A stretch of DNA of 64,000 bases from NCBI GenBank assembly GCA_018001935.1, contig JAGNHB010000010.1:58369-122368 (forward strand). Direction: 5' to 3'. The position numbers and the translations under genes were made by a program. The notes under the pieces are model-generated. The model made no database searches, was not told the origin of the DNA, and worked only from the letters and a program-made list of their open reading frames with translations. The DNA comes from Acidobacteriota bacterium (lineage in GTDB: Bacteria > Acidobacteriota > JAAYUB01). Positions 25,874 through 34,701 of this stretch are shown piece by piece (the stretch's first letter is position 1; each line of letters opens with the position of its first letter).

Positions 25874-26034
25874 AGCGTCGACATCCCCCGGACGCCCGGA
25901 TTCGGATCTCACAGCGGCACGGAGGCACGGAGAAGAATCATCAGGATTGTGGATTCCACTACACACGATTTGCCATTCTCCGTGCCTCCGTGCCGCTGTG
26001 AGAGGAAAGGCCTTTGGGGGGGATCGTCAACGCT
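25874..26034. repeat. Inverted-repeat element of the CACGGAGG class
   Basis: Outer arms read AGCGTCGACATCCCCC (left) and, reverse complemented, AGCGTTGACGATCCCCC (right). Inner arms are CTCACAGCGGCACGGAGG and CCTCCGTGCCGCTGTGAG around an AT-richer core. The inner arms recur at 37.89 and 54.85 kb. The right tip overlaps the last codons of the glycosyltransferase gene. Together with the MFS promoter and the 9-mers this explains the 25666-26026 gap. Confidence 0.75.
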
Positions 26035-27043
26035 GCCGGCGGAAGGCCTTTCCCGGCAGCGGGACGCGCAGGGCGCCCAGGAACCAGCCGGTGATGCGCG
26101 CGAAGGCCCGGGCCGCGAGAACCAGGGTGCCGAACGGGAGGAGGGACCCATCCCCCGCCCGCCGGGCCAGGCGACCGGCGGTGACCCCGCTCACCCCCAG
26201 CAGGGCCGCCAGGGAAGCCGCGGCCGCGACGGCAGCCGGGGGGGCCAGGCGGGGGGCGAGGGCGGCGAGGGCCGGGGCCGCCCCGGCGCCGGCCAGGGTG
26301 AGGGCGGCCAGGAAGGCGTCGAGAAAATCGCCGAAGCCGCTGTAGTCGTCGCCCTTCATATAGGCGGCATGGCGGCGGTAAAGGTGGCTGCGCCAGTAGC
26401 CGTGGACAAACTGGGTGCGAAGGTAGGGCCGCACGCGCTCGGGGTGCCGGTGCGCCACGGTGCAGGCGGGGTTGAAGGCGAGCTGGAAGCCGGCGCCCCG
26501 GACCCGGTAGGAGAGGTCGTTGTCCTCGCCGCTGGAGGTGGCGAAGGACTCGTCGAAGCCCCCCACCCGCTCCAGCACCTCGCGCCGGACCGCCAGATTG
26601 TACGAACCCAGCGCCTTCACCCGGGCGGGCATCCCCGCGTGGCGCCGGAGGATCTCGGCGTGGATCAGCCGCGAGAGCCGGTTCCCCGGGTTGGCGATGT
26701 CGTAGCTCCCGCCCGCCGCCCCCACCGCGGGGTCGGCGAAGGCCGCCAGCATGCCGTTCACCCAGCCCGGGGGCGGGACGCAGTCGGAGTCGGTGAAGAG
26801 GACCACGTCCCCGTGCGACGACCGCCACCCCGTGTTGCGCGCCGCCGCCGGCCCGCCGTTGGGCCGCCCGATGACGCGGACGGGGTATGCCGACAGGACG
26901 GCCGCCGTGTCGTCGGTGGAGCCGTCGTCCACCAGGACCAGCTCGGGAGGCCCGTCCGGCCCTTCCAGGGCCAGGAGCGCCTCCACCGTGGGCGCAACCG
27001 ACCGGGCGGCGTTGTACACCGGCACCACGACGGACGCTCTCAC
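26027..27043 (-). CDS. GT2 family glycosyltransferase, membrane-associated
   Basis: A 338-aa glycosyltransferase. The GT-A fold begins RASVVVPVYNAARSVAPTVEALLAL, with LVLVDDGSTDDT, the metal-binding DSD in VVLFTDSDCVPPPGW (about residue 84), and the acceptor region GGFDESFATSSGEDNDLSYRVRGAG. The C-terminal third carries Ala-rich hydrophobic helices (ALTLAGAGAAPALAALA; VAAAASLAALLGVSGV) that should sit in the inner membrane. Donor and acceptor are unknown; a polysaccharide or lipid-linked glycan is likely. The GTG start at 27043 overlaps the upstream radical SAM stop (GTGA), so translation is coupled. Confidence 0.9.
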   Translation of the reverse strand: MRASVVVPVYNAARSVAPTVEALLALEGPDGPPELVLVDDGSTDDTAAVLSAYPVRVIGRPNGGPAAARNTGWRSSHGDVVLFTDSDCVPPPGWVNGMLAAFADPAVGAAGGSYDIANPGNRLSRLIHAEILRRHAGMPARVKALGSYNLAVRREVLERVGGFDESFATSSGEDNDLSYRVRGAGFQLAFNPACTVAHRHPERVRPYLRTQFVHGYWRSHLYRRHAAYMKGDDYSGFGDFLDAFLAALTLAGAGAAPALAALAPRLAPPAAVAAAASLAALLGVSGVTAGRLARRAGDGSLLPFGTLVLAARAFARITGWFLGALRVPLPGKAFRRQR

Positions 27044-28488
27044 CCGCGTCCCCCGCGCTTCTTGTCCCGGAAATAGCCGAAGAACTTCCGGGCGCCGTAG
27101 ACCTTCCGCCGGACATCCCCCCACGATCGCACGGCGGCCATCATCTTCATCATCTGCCGGGGCCGCAGGTAGAACCGGCGCAACCCCTCGTCGATGAGGG
27201 CGTCGATTTCCGCCTTGGGCAGGTCGGGGTAGTTCAGCAGGGTGACCTGCTCGCCCGTTTCGCTCACCCACTCCCGCCAGTCCCGGGGGACGAGGAAGCC
27301 GCCGGCCTTCGCCCAGTCGTACATCTCCGTCCCCGGGTAGACGCAGATCCCGGAGAACTGGACGGTGTCCATGGGGAGGGAACAGGCGAAGTCGATGGTC
27401 TTGCGGGCCGACTCCCGGGTTTCCCCAGGGGCGCCGATCATGAAGCAGCCATGGACCGTCAGGCCGGTCTTCCGGGCCGCCCGGGCGAACCGGCGGCTCT
27501 GCTCGAGGGTCACCCCCTTGCGGACGGCGTCCAGGGCCTCCTGGGTGCCGAACTCGAAACCCGTCATGAGCATGCGGCACCCCGCCCGCTTCATCAGGGG
27601 GAGCAGGGACAGGTCGATGTCCACCCGGGTGTTGCAGCTCCAGCGGACCTTCAGGCCGCGCCGGAGGATCTCCTCGCAGACCCCCGACACGTGGGCCGGA
27701 AGCGCGGAGAAGGTGTCGGTTTCGAACATGATCTCCCGGATCCGCGGGAAGACCCGCAGGTCGGATTCCATCTCGTCCACCACCCGGGCGGGGTCGCGCA
27801 TGCGCAGGCGGCGCCCCCCGCTGATCTGGGGGTCCTGGCAGAAGGTGCACCGGGCGAAGCAGCCCCGCCCCGAGAGGAGGGTGAGGAAAGGGAAGAGCTT
27901 GCCCGCGTCGGGGTACCACTCGGGGCGCACGTGGCGCCAGGCGGGGACGGGCAGTTCGTTCACGTCGAGGGGGGGCGGGAGCGGGTTGTGGGTGACGACC
28001 CCGTCGCGGCGGAAGGAGAGCCCGCCAATGTCCCGGCGGGTGGGGTCGGCCGCCAGGTCGCGCAGGGAGAAGTCGTACTCGCCCCGGAGGATGACGTCCA
28101 CCCCGTCCCCGGCGATCCGGAAGGTGTCGTCCGGCTCCGCGGTCGCGTGGTTGCCCACCAGGGCCACCACGGCGTCGGTCCGGGCCTTGATGGCCGCCGC
28201 GAAGCCGAGGTCGCTGTAGATGGAGGGCGTGGTGGTGTGGAGCACCGCCAGGTCGGGCCGGAACCGCTCCGCCTTGGCCAGGACCCGGTCCCGGGCCACG
28301 TCCAGCGCGGCCCCGTCGAGGAAGAGAACCAGGTGCCCCACCTGCTCCAGGACCGCCACCGCGGTGAGCAGGTAGTCGGGGTGGCGCTGGACGCGCCCGC
28401 GCGACCGGGCGGCCCAGCGGGCCGAGCGGACGAAGCCGGGAAGGAAGGGAGGGTTGAGGACGAGGACGCGTGCCCGGGTGTTCTCCAT
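27040..28488 (-). CDS. B12-binding-type radical SAM protein
   Basis: A 482-aa protein with an N-terminal cobalamin-binding-like domain (VLVLNPPFLPGF; HPDYLLTAVAVLEQVGH; LAVLHTTTPSIYSD; VALVGNHATAEPDDTF; GVDVILRGEYDFSLRDLA). It is followed by a radical SAM domain with GRGCFARCTFCQDPQISGG (cluster cysteines about 207-215), FETDTFSALPAHV and GFEFGTQEALDAVRKGVTLEQS. The layout matches HpnJ/BchE-type enzymes that modify hopanoids, lipids or tetrapyrroles; the substrate is unknown. It overlaps the GT2 gene by 4 nt and follows the REC-kinase gene by 16 bp on the same strand, so the three may be one operon. Confidence 0.9.
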   Translation of the reverse strand: MENTRARVLVLNPPFLPGFVRSARWAARSRGRVQRHPDYLLTAVAVLEQVGHLVLFLDGAALDVARDRVLAKAERFRPDLAVLHTTTPSIYSDLGFAAAIKARTDAVVALVGNHATAEPDDTFRIAGDGVDVILRGEYDFSLRDLAADPTRRDIGGLSFRRDGVVTHNPLPPPLDVNELPVPAWRHVRPEWYPDAGKLFPFLTLLSGRGCFARCTFCQDPQISGGRRLRMRDPARVVDEMESDLRVFPRIREIMFETDTFSALPAHVSGVCEEILRRGLKVRWSCNTRVDIDLSLLPLMKRAGCRMLMTGFEFGTQEALDAVRKGVTLEQSRRFARAARKTGLTVHGCFMIGAPGETRESARKTIDFACSLPMDTVQFSGICVYPGTEMYDWAKAGGFLVPRDWREWVSETGEQVTLLNYPDLPKAEIDALIDEGLRRFYLRPRQMMKMMAAVRSWGDVRRKVYGARKFFGYFRDKKRGGRG

Positions 28489-28504
28489 GGCGTCAAGCCC
28501 CGTG

Positions 28505-29767
28505 TCAGCGGGCCCGCGAAGGGGGATCGCAGCAGGAGAACCGGCCCAGGACGAACTCGATCAGGTCGTAGTCGGCCAACCGCTGGCCGGGGTCCGGGTG
28601 CATCAGTCCCCGGATCATCTTTCCCAGTTCCGGCGGGACCCCCCGGTCCTCCGGCAGCACGACGTCGCCCTTCTGCTTCCGTTCCAGGAGTTCCGCGATG
28701 GGAAGGCCCCGGAAGGGGGAGCTTCCGAAGAACAGGTCGCAGAAGACGACGCCCAGGGCATAGAGGTCCGAGACGGGGTTCGCCTCGCTGAAGGCCGCCA
28801 GGCACTCGGGGGCGATGTACTCCAGGGTCCCCTCCAGGGAACCCGTCTGGGTGATCTGCGGGACTTCCGCCACCTTGGCGATGCCGAAATCCAGGATGCG
28901 GATCCGCTCCCCCGGCTCTTCCGCCCCGTTCTCGATGAAGATGTTGCTGGGCTTGAGGTCCCGGTGAACCACCCCGCTCGCGTGGATGTGCCGGAGGATC
29001 TTCACCAGGGCGACACCGAAACGGCAGCGGCCGCCCAGGTCCCCGGGGTCCCACTGATGCAGAAAATCCCCCAGGTTCTGCCCTTCCAGGTACTCGGTCA
29101 CGATGTAGGGGCGGTTCTCGTGCCAGCCCTGGTCCAGCACCCGCACGACCCCCGGGTGGCGGACCTTCTCGGAGACCATCACCTCCCGCTGGAACCGCTG
29201 CAGGCGGATGGCGTCGCTGGAGACGTCCCGCAGGACCTTGATGGCCACCACGCGCCCCTCGCGGGTGTCGCGGGCGCGGAAAACGGTCCCCATCCCGCCT
29301 TCGCCCAGCGTTCTCTCCACCAGGTAGGGGCCGACCATCCGGGCCGCGGCGGGGGCGGCGACCGCCTCGCGCTTGAGCTTCTCCCGCTCCATGCACCGGG
29401 CGTGGGCTTTCCGGAGGACCCCCCAGAACTGCTCCTCGCCGATGGGCTTCTGGACCCAGGCGAACAGGTGCCCCCGGTTGATGGCGTCCACGGCAACGGT
29501 GATGTCGGAAACGGCGGTGACGAGGATGTGGACCAGGTCGGGGAAACGGCTGTGGGTAATGGCCAGCAGTTCGATGCCCGTCATCCGGGGCATCATCTGG
29601 TCCGTCATGAGGACGTCCACGTTCTCGATGTTGAGGACCTCGAGCGCGTCGAAGGCGGACTCGGCGGTGAGGACGCGGAACAACTCCAGCTCCTCCGCCA
29701 GGCTCTCCAGGAGCCGCCGGATGTTGGGGTCGTCATCCACGATCAGGAGGGTGTAGACGGGGTCCAT
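28505..29767 (-). CDS. Response-regulator receiver fused to Ser/Thr protein kinase
   Basis: A 420-aa protein joining two signalling systems. Residues about 1-125 are a REC domain (TLLIVDDDPN, phospho-acceptor Asp56 in VLMTDQMMP, Lys in WVQKPIGEEQF). Residues about 150-420 are a eukaryotic-type kinase with LGEGGMGTVFRARD (Gly loop), AIKVL, VVHRDLKPSNIFIENG (about 266), ILDFGIAKV and EYIAPECL. A histidine kinase could thus gate Ser/Thr phosphorylation directly. It has no membrane segment. I chose ATG 29767 so that the REC fold starts at once; an upstream in-frame start at 29797 adds ten residues. A TATAAT lies at 29801-29796. It precedes the radical SAM/GT2 pair. Confidence 0.92.
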   Translation of the reverse strand: MDPVYTLLIVDDDPNIRRLLESLAEELELFRVLTAESAFDALEVLNIENVDVLMTDQMMPRMTGIELLAITHSRFPDLVHILVTAVSDITVAVDAINRGHLFAWVQKPIGEEQFWGVLRKAHARCMEREKLKREAVAAPAAARMVGPYLVERTLGEGGMGTVFRARDTREGRVVAIKVLRDVSSDAIRLQRFQREVMVSEKVRHPGVVRVLDQGWHENRPYIVTEYLEGQNLGDFLHQWDPGDLGGRCRFGVALVKILRHIHASGVVHRDLKPSNIFIENGAEEPGERIRILDFGIAKVAEVPQITQTGSLEGTLEYIAPECLAAFSEANPVSDLYALGVVFCDLFFGSSPFRGLPIAELLERKQKGDVVLPEDRGVPPELGKMIRGLMHPDPGQRLADYDLIEFVLGRFSCCDPPSRAR

Positions 29768-29795
29768 GGGCCATCCACGCGCCGGTGTCGAACGC

Positions 29796-29801
29796 ATTAT
29801 A
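29796..29801 (-). promoter_or_regulatory. -10 box for the REC-kinase gene
   Basis: TATAAT on the minus strand, 28 bp before the chosen ATG. I see no good -35 at 17 nt. On the other strand TACAAT at 29874-29879 may serve the divergent zinc-ribbon gene. Confidence 0.35.
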
Positions 29802-29933
29802 CAACACGAACGGGCCGGTCCCGCTCAAATTTTGTCGTCCGACATTTTGGTGGACGCGGCGGGCGCCTGCGGGTACAATACCGCGTTACGTCGCCGCCCG
29901 GGCCGGCGGCATTCCATCGGAAAGGCATCGATC

Positions 29934-30581
29934 ATGGGAGACAAATTCGAGTACGTCCACGAGTGCCGCGACCTCAGCACCGACCGGGGCTACCAGTTCG
30001 AGTTCATCTGCAACAAGTGCCACTCCGGGTACCGCTCGACCTTCAGGGCGTCCGCCACGGGGGGGATCAAGGAGGTCCTGGACGTGGCCGGGGGCTGGTT
30101 CGGCGGGATCTTCGGGAACGCGTCCGACGTCAGTCACCGGGTCCACAGCGCGAGCTGGCAGAAAAACCGGGACAAGGCCTACCAGGAGGCCCTCAAGGAA
30201 CTGGCCCCGGACTTCGTCCAGTGCCCTCGCTGCAGCGGATGGGTCTGCCGCAAGAAGTGCTGGAACACCAAGAAGGGCCTCTGCAAGGGCTGCGCGCCGG
30301 ACCTGGGCGTGGAGATGGCCGCCGCCCAGGCCAGCCGATCGGTGGAGGAGGTCTGGGCCCACGCCGCCATGGCGGAGGAGGACAAGAAGCTCTCCACGGA
30401 GAACTGGCGGCAGAACATCCGCGCCTCCTGCCCCCAGTGCGAGGCCCCCCTGGCCTCCAACGCCAAGTTCTGCCCCGAGTGCGGGGCCGCGTGCAAGGTG
30501 GAGAAGCACTGCACCGAGTGCGGAACCAAGGTCCAGCCGGGCGTCAAGTTCTGCCCCGACTGCGGCGCGAAGCAAGGCTGA
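29934..30581 (+). CDS. Zinc-ribbon protein
   Basis: A 215-aa cytosolic protein rich in CxxC knuckles: FICNKCHSGY, FVQCPRCSGWVCRKKCW, GLCKGCAPD, ASCPQCEAPLASNAKFCPECGAAC and KHCTECGTKVQPGVKFCPDCGAKQG. The last 50 residues form two classic zinc-ribbon modules; the central region is helical with a Gly/Phe-rich stretch. It probably binds several Zn ions and acts in protein or nucleic-acid contacts; I cannot name a function. I chose ATG 29934 because cysteine-rich homologous-looking sequence starts there; the open frame further upstream looks random. It is divergent from the REC-kinase gene. Confidence 0.78.
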   Translation: MGDKFEYVHECRDLSTDRGYQFEFICNKCHSGYRSTFRASATGGIKEVLDVAGGWFGGIFGNASDVSHRVHSASWQKNRDKAYQEALKELAPDFVQCPRCSGWVCRKKCWNTKKGLCKGCAPDLGVEMAAAQASRSVEEVWAHAAMAEEDKKLSTENWRQNIRASCPQCEAPLASNAKFCPECGAACKVEKHCTECGTKVQPGVKFCPDCGAKQG

Positions 30582-30589
30582 CCCCCCCG

Positions 30590-30679
30590 TTCGTACGCGT
30601 CGTCCCGACGCGGACGAAGTTCCTACGCGTCGTCCCGACGCGGACAAAGTTCCTACGCGTCGTCCCGACGCGGACAACA
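30590..30679. repeat. 30-bp direct repeat, three copies
   Basis: Three adjacent units around TTCCTACGCGTCGTCCCGAC plus GCGGACAAAG start at 30590, 30620 and 30650. Each unit holds a small palindrome (CGCGTCG-TCC-CGACGCG). They sit just after the zinc-ribbon stop, between convergent genes, and could stall or end transcription. Confidence 0.85.
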
Positions 30680-30734
30680 CTCGAGGTCACCCCAATCCCC
30701 GCACCCCCGCGCCGGGACGGCGCGTGCGAACCTC

Positions 30735-33700
30735 CTATTTCGTCAAGGATTTCTGCCAGGCCTGATATTCCTCCGAACGCGTGAACGCCTCGAATTGGGG
30801 GTCCTTCAACGCCTCGGACAAGTCGATGTCAAAGTGCTTTTTCAACACATCGCACCAGGTCGCAGCCGCGGCAAAACGCTCCTCCTGGATGTCGCAGAAC
30901 AGGAGCACCAGGCAGGGGTCCTCGAAGTCCGGATCCAGCTTCCGGACTTTTTCCGCCAGCCTGCGCGCCTCATCCAGTGTCCCGCGCTGGAGGGCAACCG
31001 TCGCGCGCTCGGAGTCCAGGTAAGGGTCTCCCTGGATTTTCCGGTCAAGCGCTTCGAGGGCTGCCGACGCACCGTCAAGATCCTCGGTTCTCTCGGCGTG
31101 ATCGTACCTCCAGGACTCGACGATCGGGTCGTTCGGGAAAGCCACGGAGAAGCTCCGGATCGCCTCGAGCAGTTCTTCGTCGCCCTGCAGGCCGGCCAGT
31201 TCCATCCGGATCGAGTACCCCAGTCGTGTCGCCTTCGTGCCGGCGGAAACGTCCCCCCACAGCTTCAGGGCCTCGGCAAGGTCCCCGGCGAGCATGGCCT
31301 GCCGAACGTCCTGAACCGTCGTCAAGTCCCGGGAGAGGTCGGCTGCCGGCTTCGACAGGCCCGAACCCGTCACGCCGCCCAGGATGATGACCAGTGCGCT
31401 TTTCAGTGTCTTCGACAAGGACAGCCCGGCGGAGAAGGAGTAGCTGTCGGTGACCTTCAGCGCTCCGGACGGCGTTTCCTGCACCATGGCGTCGAGGTAA
31501 TCGATCCCCGTGGCCCCGATGATTCGGAACCGGACCCGTTTCTCCCCATCGACTTCGAGGACCCGAATCATCCGAAGCCTGTTCCGGTTTTGCTCCATGA
31601 TTTCCATGTTCATCGTGAAGGCGTTTCGGAAGCCGATCAGCATCCCCGAGCGAAAGTTCCTGGCCGTCTCCGGGTCCAACGCCAGTTCCGACTCCACCGA
31701 GCGGAAAAACAACTCCATATCGTAGAGTTCCATGGTTTTTTCAACCGAGCGGGTGTTGTAGGCCTCCGCGATCCGCCGCCCGAGGTCCAAATATTCCGCC
31801 TCCGGCCGGCTGGAAGGCCCGGGCGGCTTCTCCGGGGTGGCCTCGGGATGGTCTTCACCGGTCCGGAGCGTTCCCGTTTCGTCGATGGACAGGACCCGGC
31901 CGGTATTGGGGCCCACGCCGCGGGCCTCGCACCGGAAACCCGTTTCCGTGGCCTGGAGCGAGTAGCGATAGCCGTCGAAAACGGGGTCGTCCGTCCCGAA
32001 GCGGGCGTCCAGGAGGCCAAGGCCAACCAGCTCGGCGAAGGTGGCCCGTCGGGACGGGGCCCCCTTCAGGGCGGCGTAGGCCTCCTCCGCCAGGGAAACG
32101 AGGTGCAGGGTGGCGACGGCGGCATTCCGCTGGGCGGACAGTTTCGCCTCCAGGAGCGAAGGGATGGCTATGACGCCGGCCATAAAGGGGACCATGAGGC
32201 GCGTCCCCTGGGTGTTCATCCGGATCAACACGCTGTTTGGCCGGGCGTTGAGGCTCACGAACGCCGACGAGCCCGGCTTGAACAGTGTGCCGAAGACGGC
32301 CTTCAGCTCGTCCTGCCCTTTTTCCAGGGGCATCAGCTTCAGGATGTCCCCGGTGAACAGCTCGTAGGCCAGGAGGTCCGCCCCCCCGCAGCGCGGTGTC
32401 CACAGGGCCTCTTTCGCTTCCAGAACCTTCCGGACGCGGTCGGTGTGACCCAAAAAGAAGGTGTCACCGGCCCGTCCCAGGGAGAGGGAAGCCCCCTCTT
32501 CCGCCAGGGTGAAGAGCTCCCCGTCGCCGAGCTTCACCGGGTCCGTGCGCGTGATCGTCTTCACCTTGGCGAAGAGGGCGTCGATGACCGAAGGATCCGC
32601 CAAGCGGGCTGCCAGGATGAGGTCCGGCAGATGGAAACCGGTCTTCTTCCCGGAAAAATCATCGGGGCGCAAGTAGAAGGCCCCGCCCAGGGCGACCTTG
32701 CCCTTCAGGGTGCCCAGGAGGTTCTCCCATTCCGTCTGGAAGGCTGCGCCGCTCTCCGCCTCCCCCCCGGTTTTCAGCGGCGCTTTTGCGGCCATTGCCC
32801 GGCAAAAGGCGGCTAGCTCCTCCGTCCACTCCACGTTGACGCTGAAGGCGAACGCGGGCTTTTCCATCCGGGAAAGGAGGGTGCCGCACTCGAGGCCCGG
32901 CTGGAGGCTGCCGACGAGCGGGAGCGGGAAGCGGGTGATCGCACTCAGCGCGCTGTCGCGCTCGCCCAGGACCAGGGAGAACGACTTCACGGCCTTCACG
33001 AACAGGGCATGAGCGTCGGAAGGGTCTTCCGAACGGCTCGGGAAGAGGCGTTCAAAATCCCGGATGAACAGGCTGATATAACCGCTTGCCGGGACGGGGT
33101 CCACCGCTTCCCTGAAATCGGGGTCGGCCGCCAAGGAGGCGGCCTCGTCCAGGTCGAGGATCGCCTGGAGGCGCTGGTCCATCCCGGAGAGCTTGTCGGG
33201 GGACGCCAGGGCATAGGCGCGATTCCCCTTGAAGGCGAGGCTGAAGGAGTTTTCTTCGCCATTTTCGATGAGGTGATGGAAGACCTGCCCCTGGCCGTCC
33301 GCTTTCACCAGCCGGAGTCCGGCACGGTCGGTCCATTGCCGCAAACGCTCCATCATTCGGGCTTCGTCACGAAACCCCGCCACGAGGAGCATCAGATTCG
33401 CTCCCGGCTCCGCCTTGAACGCAAACCCGACCGGTTGGTCCAGGGCGAAGCCGGCCTGACCCCAAGCCTCCGCGGACGTCGCGTCGAACCCCAGGACGCG
33501 CGTGGACTCCTCCCCGGCCTGGGCCCAGGTGCGGGTGATGCCCGGCATCCCGAGTTCCCCGACGATCCCCGACACGAGGCCAAGCAGGTCGTCGAGGTCG
33601 CCGAGGGCCACGAGGACGTGAAAGTCTTTCGGGACCGTGTGCGCCAAGCCTTTCAGCGATCCGGCCGGCGCGGTCGGGGCTTCGCCGCAAAGCCACGCGG

Positions 33701-33749
33701 CCGTGCAGACGAGGAGGAGGACAGAAAGACTCAACCGTAGTGATTTCAT
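30735..33749 (-). CDS. Large exported protein with embedded pilin-like module and TPR-like tail
   Basis: A 1,004-aa protein with a signal peptide (LRLSLSVLLLVCTAAWLCGEA). Residues about 30-500 resemble DUF3352-type repeats (KDFHVLVALGDLDDLLGLV; WGQAGFALDQPVGFAFKAEPGANLMLLV). At about 525-635 comes GVIAIPSLLEAKLSAQRNAAVATLHLVSLAEEAYAAL followed by a beta-rich part with GYRYSLQATETGFRCEARGVGP, which closely resembles the soluble part of type IV pilin-like proteins. A globular domain and TPR-like helices (LQRGTLDEARRLAEKVRKLDPDFEDPCLVLLFCD) finish it. ATG 33749 was chosen for the signal peptide; AAAGGGG lies 10 nt upstream. Role unknown, probably periplasmic or surface assembly. It stands alone. 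Confidence 0.75.
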   Translation of the reverse strand: MKSLRLSLSVLLLVCTAAWLCGEAPTAPAGSLKGLAHTVPKDFHVLVALGDLDDLLGLVSGIVGELGMPGITRTWAQAGEESTRVLGFDATSAEAWGQAGFALDQPVGFAFKAEPGANLMLLVAGFRDEARMMERLRQWTDRAGLRLVKADGQGQVFHHLIENGEENSFSLAFKGNRAYALASPDKLSGMDQRLQAILDLDEAASLAADPDFREAVDPVPASGYISLFIRDFERLFPSRSEDPSDAHALFVKAVKSFSLVLGERDSALSAITRFPLPLVGSLQPGLECGTLLSRMEKPAFAFSVNVEWTEELAAFCRAMAAKAPLKTGGEAESGAAFQTEWENLLGTLKGKVALGGAFYLRPDDFSGKKTGFHLPDLILAARLADPSVIDALFAKVKTITRTDPVKLGDGELFTLAEEGASLSLGRAGDTFFLGHTDRVRKVLEAKEALWTPRCGGADLLAYELFTGDILKLMPLEKGQDELKAVFGTLFKPGSSAFVSLNARPNSVLIRMNTQGTRLMVPFMAGVIAIPSLLEAKLSAQRNAAVATLHLVSLAEEAYAALKGAPSRRATFAELVGLGLLDARFGTDDPVFDGYRYSLQATETGFRCEARGVGPNTGRVLSIDETGTLRTGEDHPEATPEKPPGPSSRPEAEYLDLGRRIAEAYNTRSVEKTMELYDMELFFRSVESELALDPETARNFRSGMLIGFRNAFTMNMEIMEQNRNRLRMIRVLEVDGEKRVRFRIIGATGIDYLDAMVQETPSGALKVTDSYSFSAGLSLSKTLKSALVIILGGVTGSGLSKPAADLSRDLTTVQDVRQAMLAGDLAEALKLWGDVSAGTKATRLGYSIRMELAGLQGDEELLEAIRSFSVAFPNDPIVESWRYDHAERTEDLDGASAALEALDRKIQGDPYLDSERATVALQRGTLDEARRLAEKVRKLDPDFEDPCLVLLFCDIQEERFAAAATWCDVLKKHFDIDLSEALKDPQFEAFTRSEEYQAWQKSLTK

Positions 33750-34032
33750 GGCATAACCCCTTTCTTCGCCTTGCGTTTTTTCCGCTTCCCTGATGTCCGG
33801 AGGAGGCCCCTGGAACATAGCCGCAAACGGGGACGGAATCAAGGGAAAACGGTGTCGGTGACCGGCTGGCGAAGGTTATCGGCCACGAGCCCGCGATTAA
33901 CCACTGGAGCGATGCGGCGAGTCCTCGGGCAATCATTTGACGGATCCATGACATTCCCGTGACAAGTCGCCGGTCCCGACGCGGGATACTGACCCTGGAT
34001 GATGAATCCGAATTTCACCCCAGGAGGGAACC

Positions 34033-34641
34033 ATGAACCGAATCATTCTGATCTGCACGCTGCTGACCGCGTTTTGCACCGGGTTTTTCCTTGCTCGTGA
34101 CACCGAGGGGTCGTGGGACCGGGTGACGTCGATCTCCCCGGGCCAGAACATGGTGGTGGTGACCCAGAAGATGAAGTCGTACACCGGGAAAATGGAGTTC
34201 GCGAACGACGCCGTCCTCACCCTCTCCGTCGATGGCACATCCATGACCTTCGCCCGGCCGGAGGTCTTCCGCGTCAGCTTGCGGCCGAAGAACCGGCGGG
34301 CGCGCAACGTCCTCATCGGCGCCGCCATCGGGGCCGGCGCGGGCTTCGCCGCCGGCGCGGCGTTCGGTGCCCGGTACGGGGAGAGCAGCGAGTCAGGGGA
34401 GCCCCATGCGTCCGTATTATTCGGGACCCTCGGCCTCCTCCCGGGCGCGGGCGCCGGCGCCCTGGTGGGGGCGTTCATTCCCGTGAACCAGACGGTCTAC
34501 CGGGCCGAAGTGAAGACGGCGCCTGGAGAGGGGAGGCAGGCTGCTGGCCAGGGAAGCGCGAAAGGACCAAAGGACGAAAAGGACCAACAGGACCAGAGGG
34601 ACAATCCGGGGGAAGGGTGCAGGGTAGCGACGGTGAAGTGA
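34033..34641 (+). CDS. Exported glycine-zipper protein
   Basis: A 202-aa protein of unknown function. It has a signal peptide (IILICTLLTAFCTGFFLA) and a beta-rich stretch (RVTSISPGQNMVVVTQKMKSYTGKMEFANDAVLTLSVDG). Two Gly/Ala-rich membrane-active helices follow (NVLIGAAIGAGAGFAAGAAFGARYG; LFGTLGLLPGAGAGALVGAFIP), a glycine-zipper pattern seen in outer-membrane lipoproteins and pore formers. The tail is polar and low-complexity. ATG follows AGGAGGG. It is divergent from the 1,004-aa exported protein; no functional link is evident. Confidence 0.75.
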   Translation: MNRIILICTLLTAFCTGFFLARDTEGSWDRVTSISPGQNMVVVTQKMKSYTGKMEFANDAVLTLSVDGTSMTFARPEVFRVSLRPKNRRARNVLIGAAIGAGAGFAAGAAFGARYGESSESGEPHASVLFGTLGLLPGAGAGALVGAFIPVNQTVYRAEVKTAPGEGRQAAGQGSAKGPKDEKDQQDQRDNPGEGCRVATVK

Positions 34642-34701
34642 GTCCGGCTCCGGAAGCAGACCGATGGTCTCGCATCAGGAAACTGGAAACAGACGGGACT
34701 T

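Noticed and set aside
29766..29933. In-frame extension of the zinc-ribbon protein
   Set aside because: The extra 56 residues lack cysteines and overlap the divergent promoter region.
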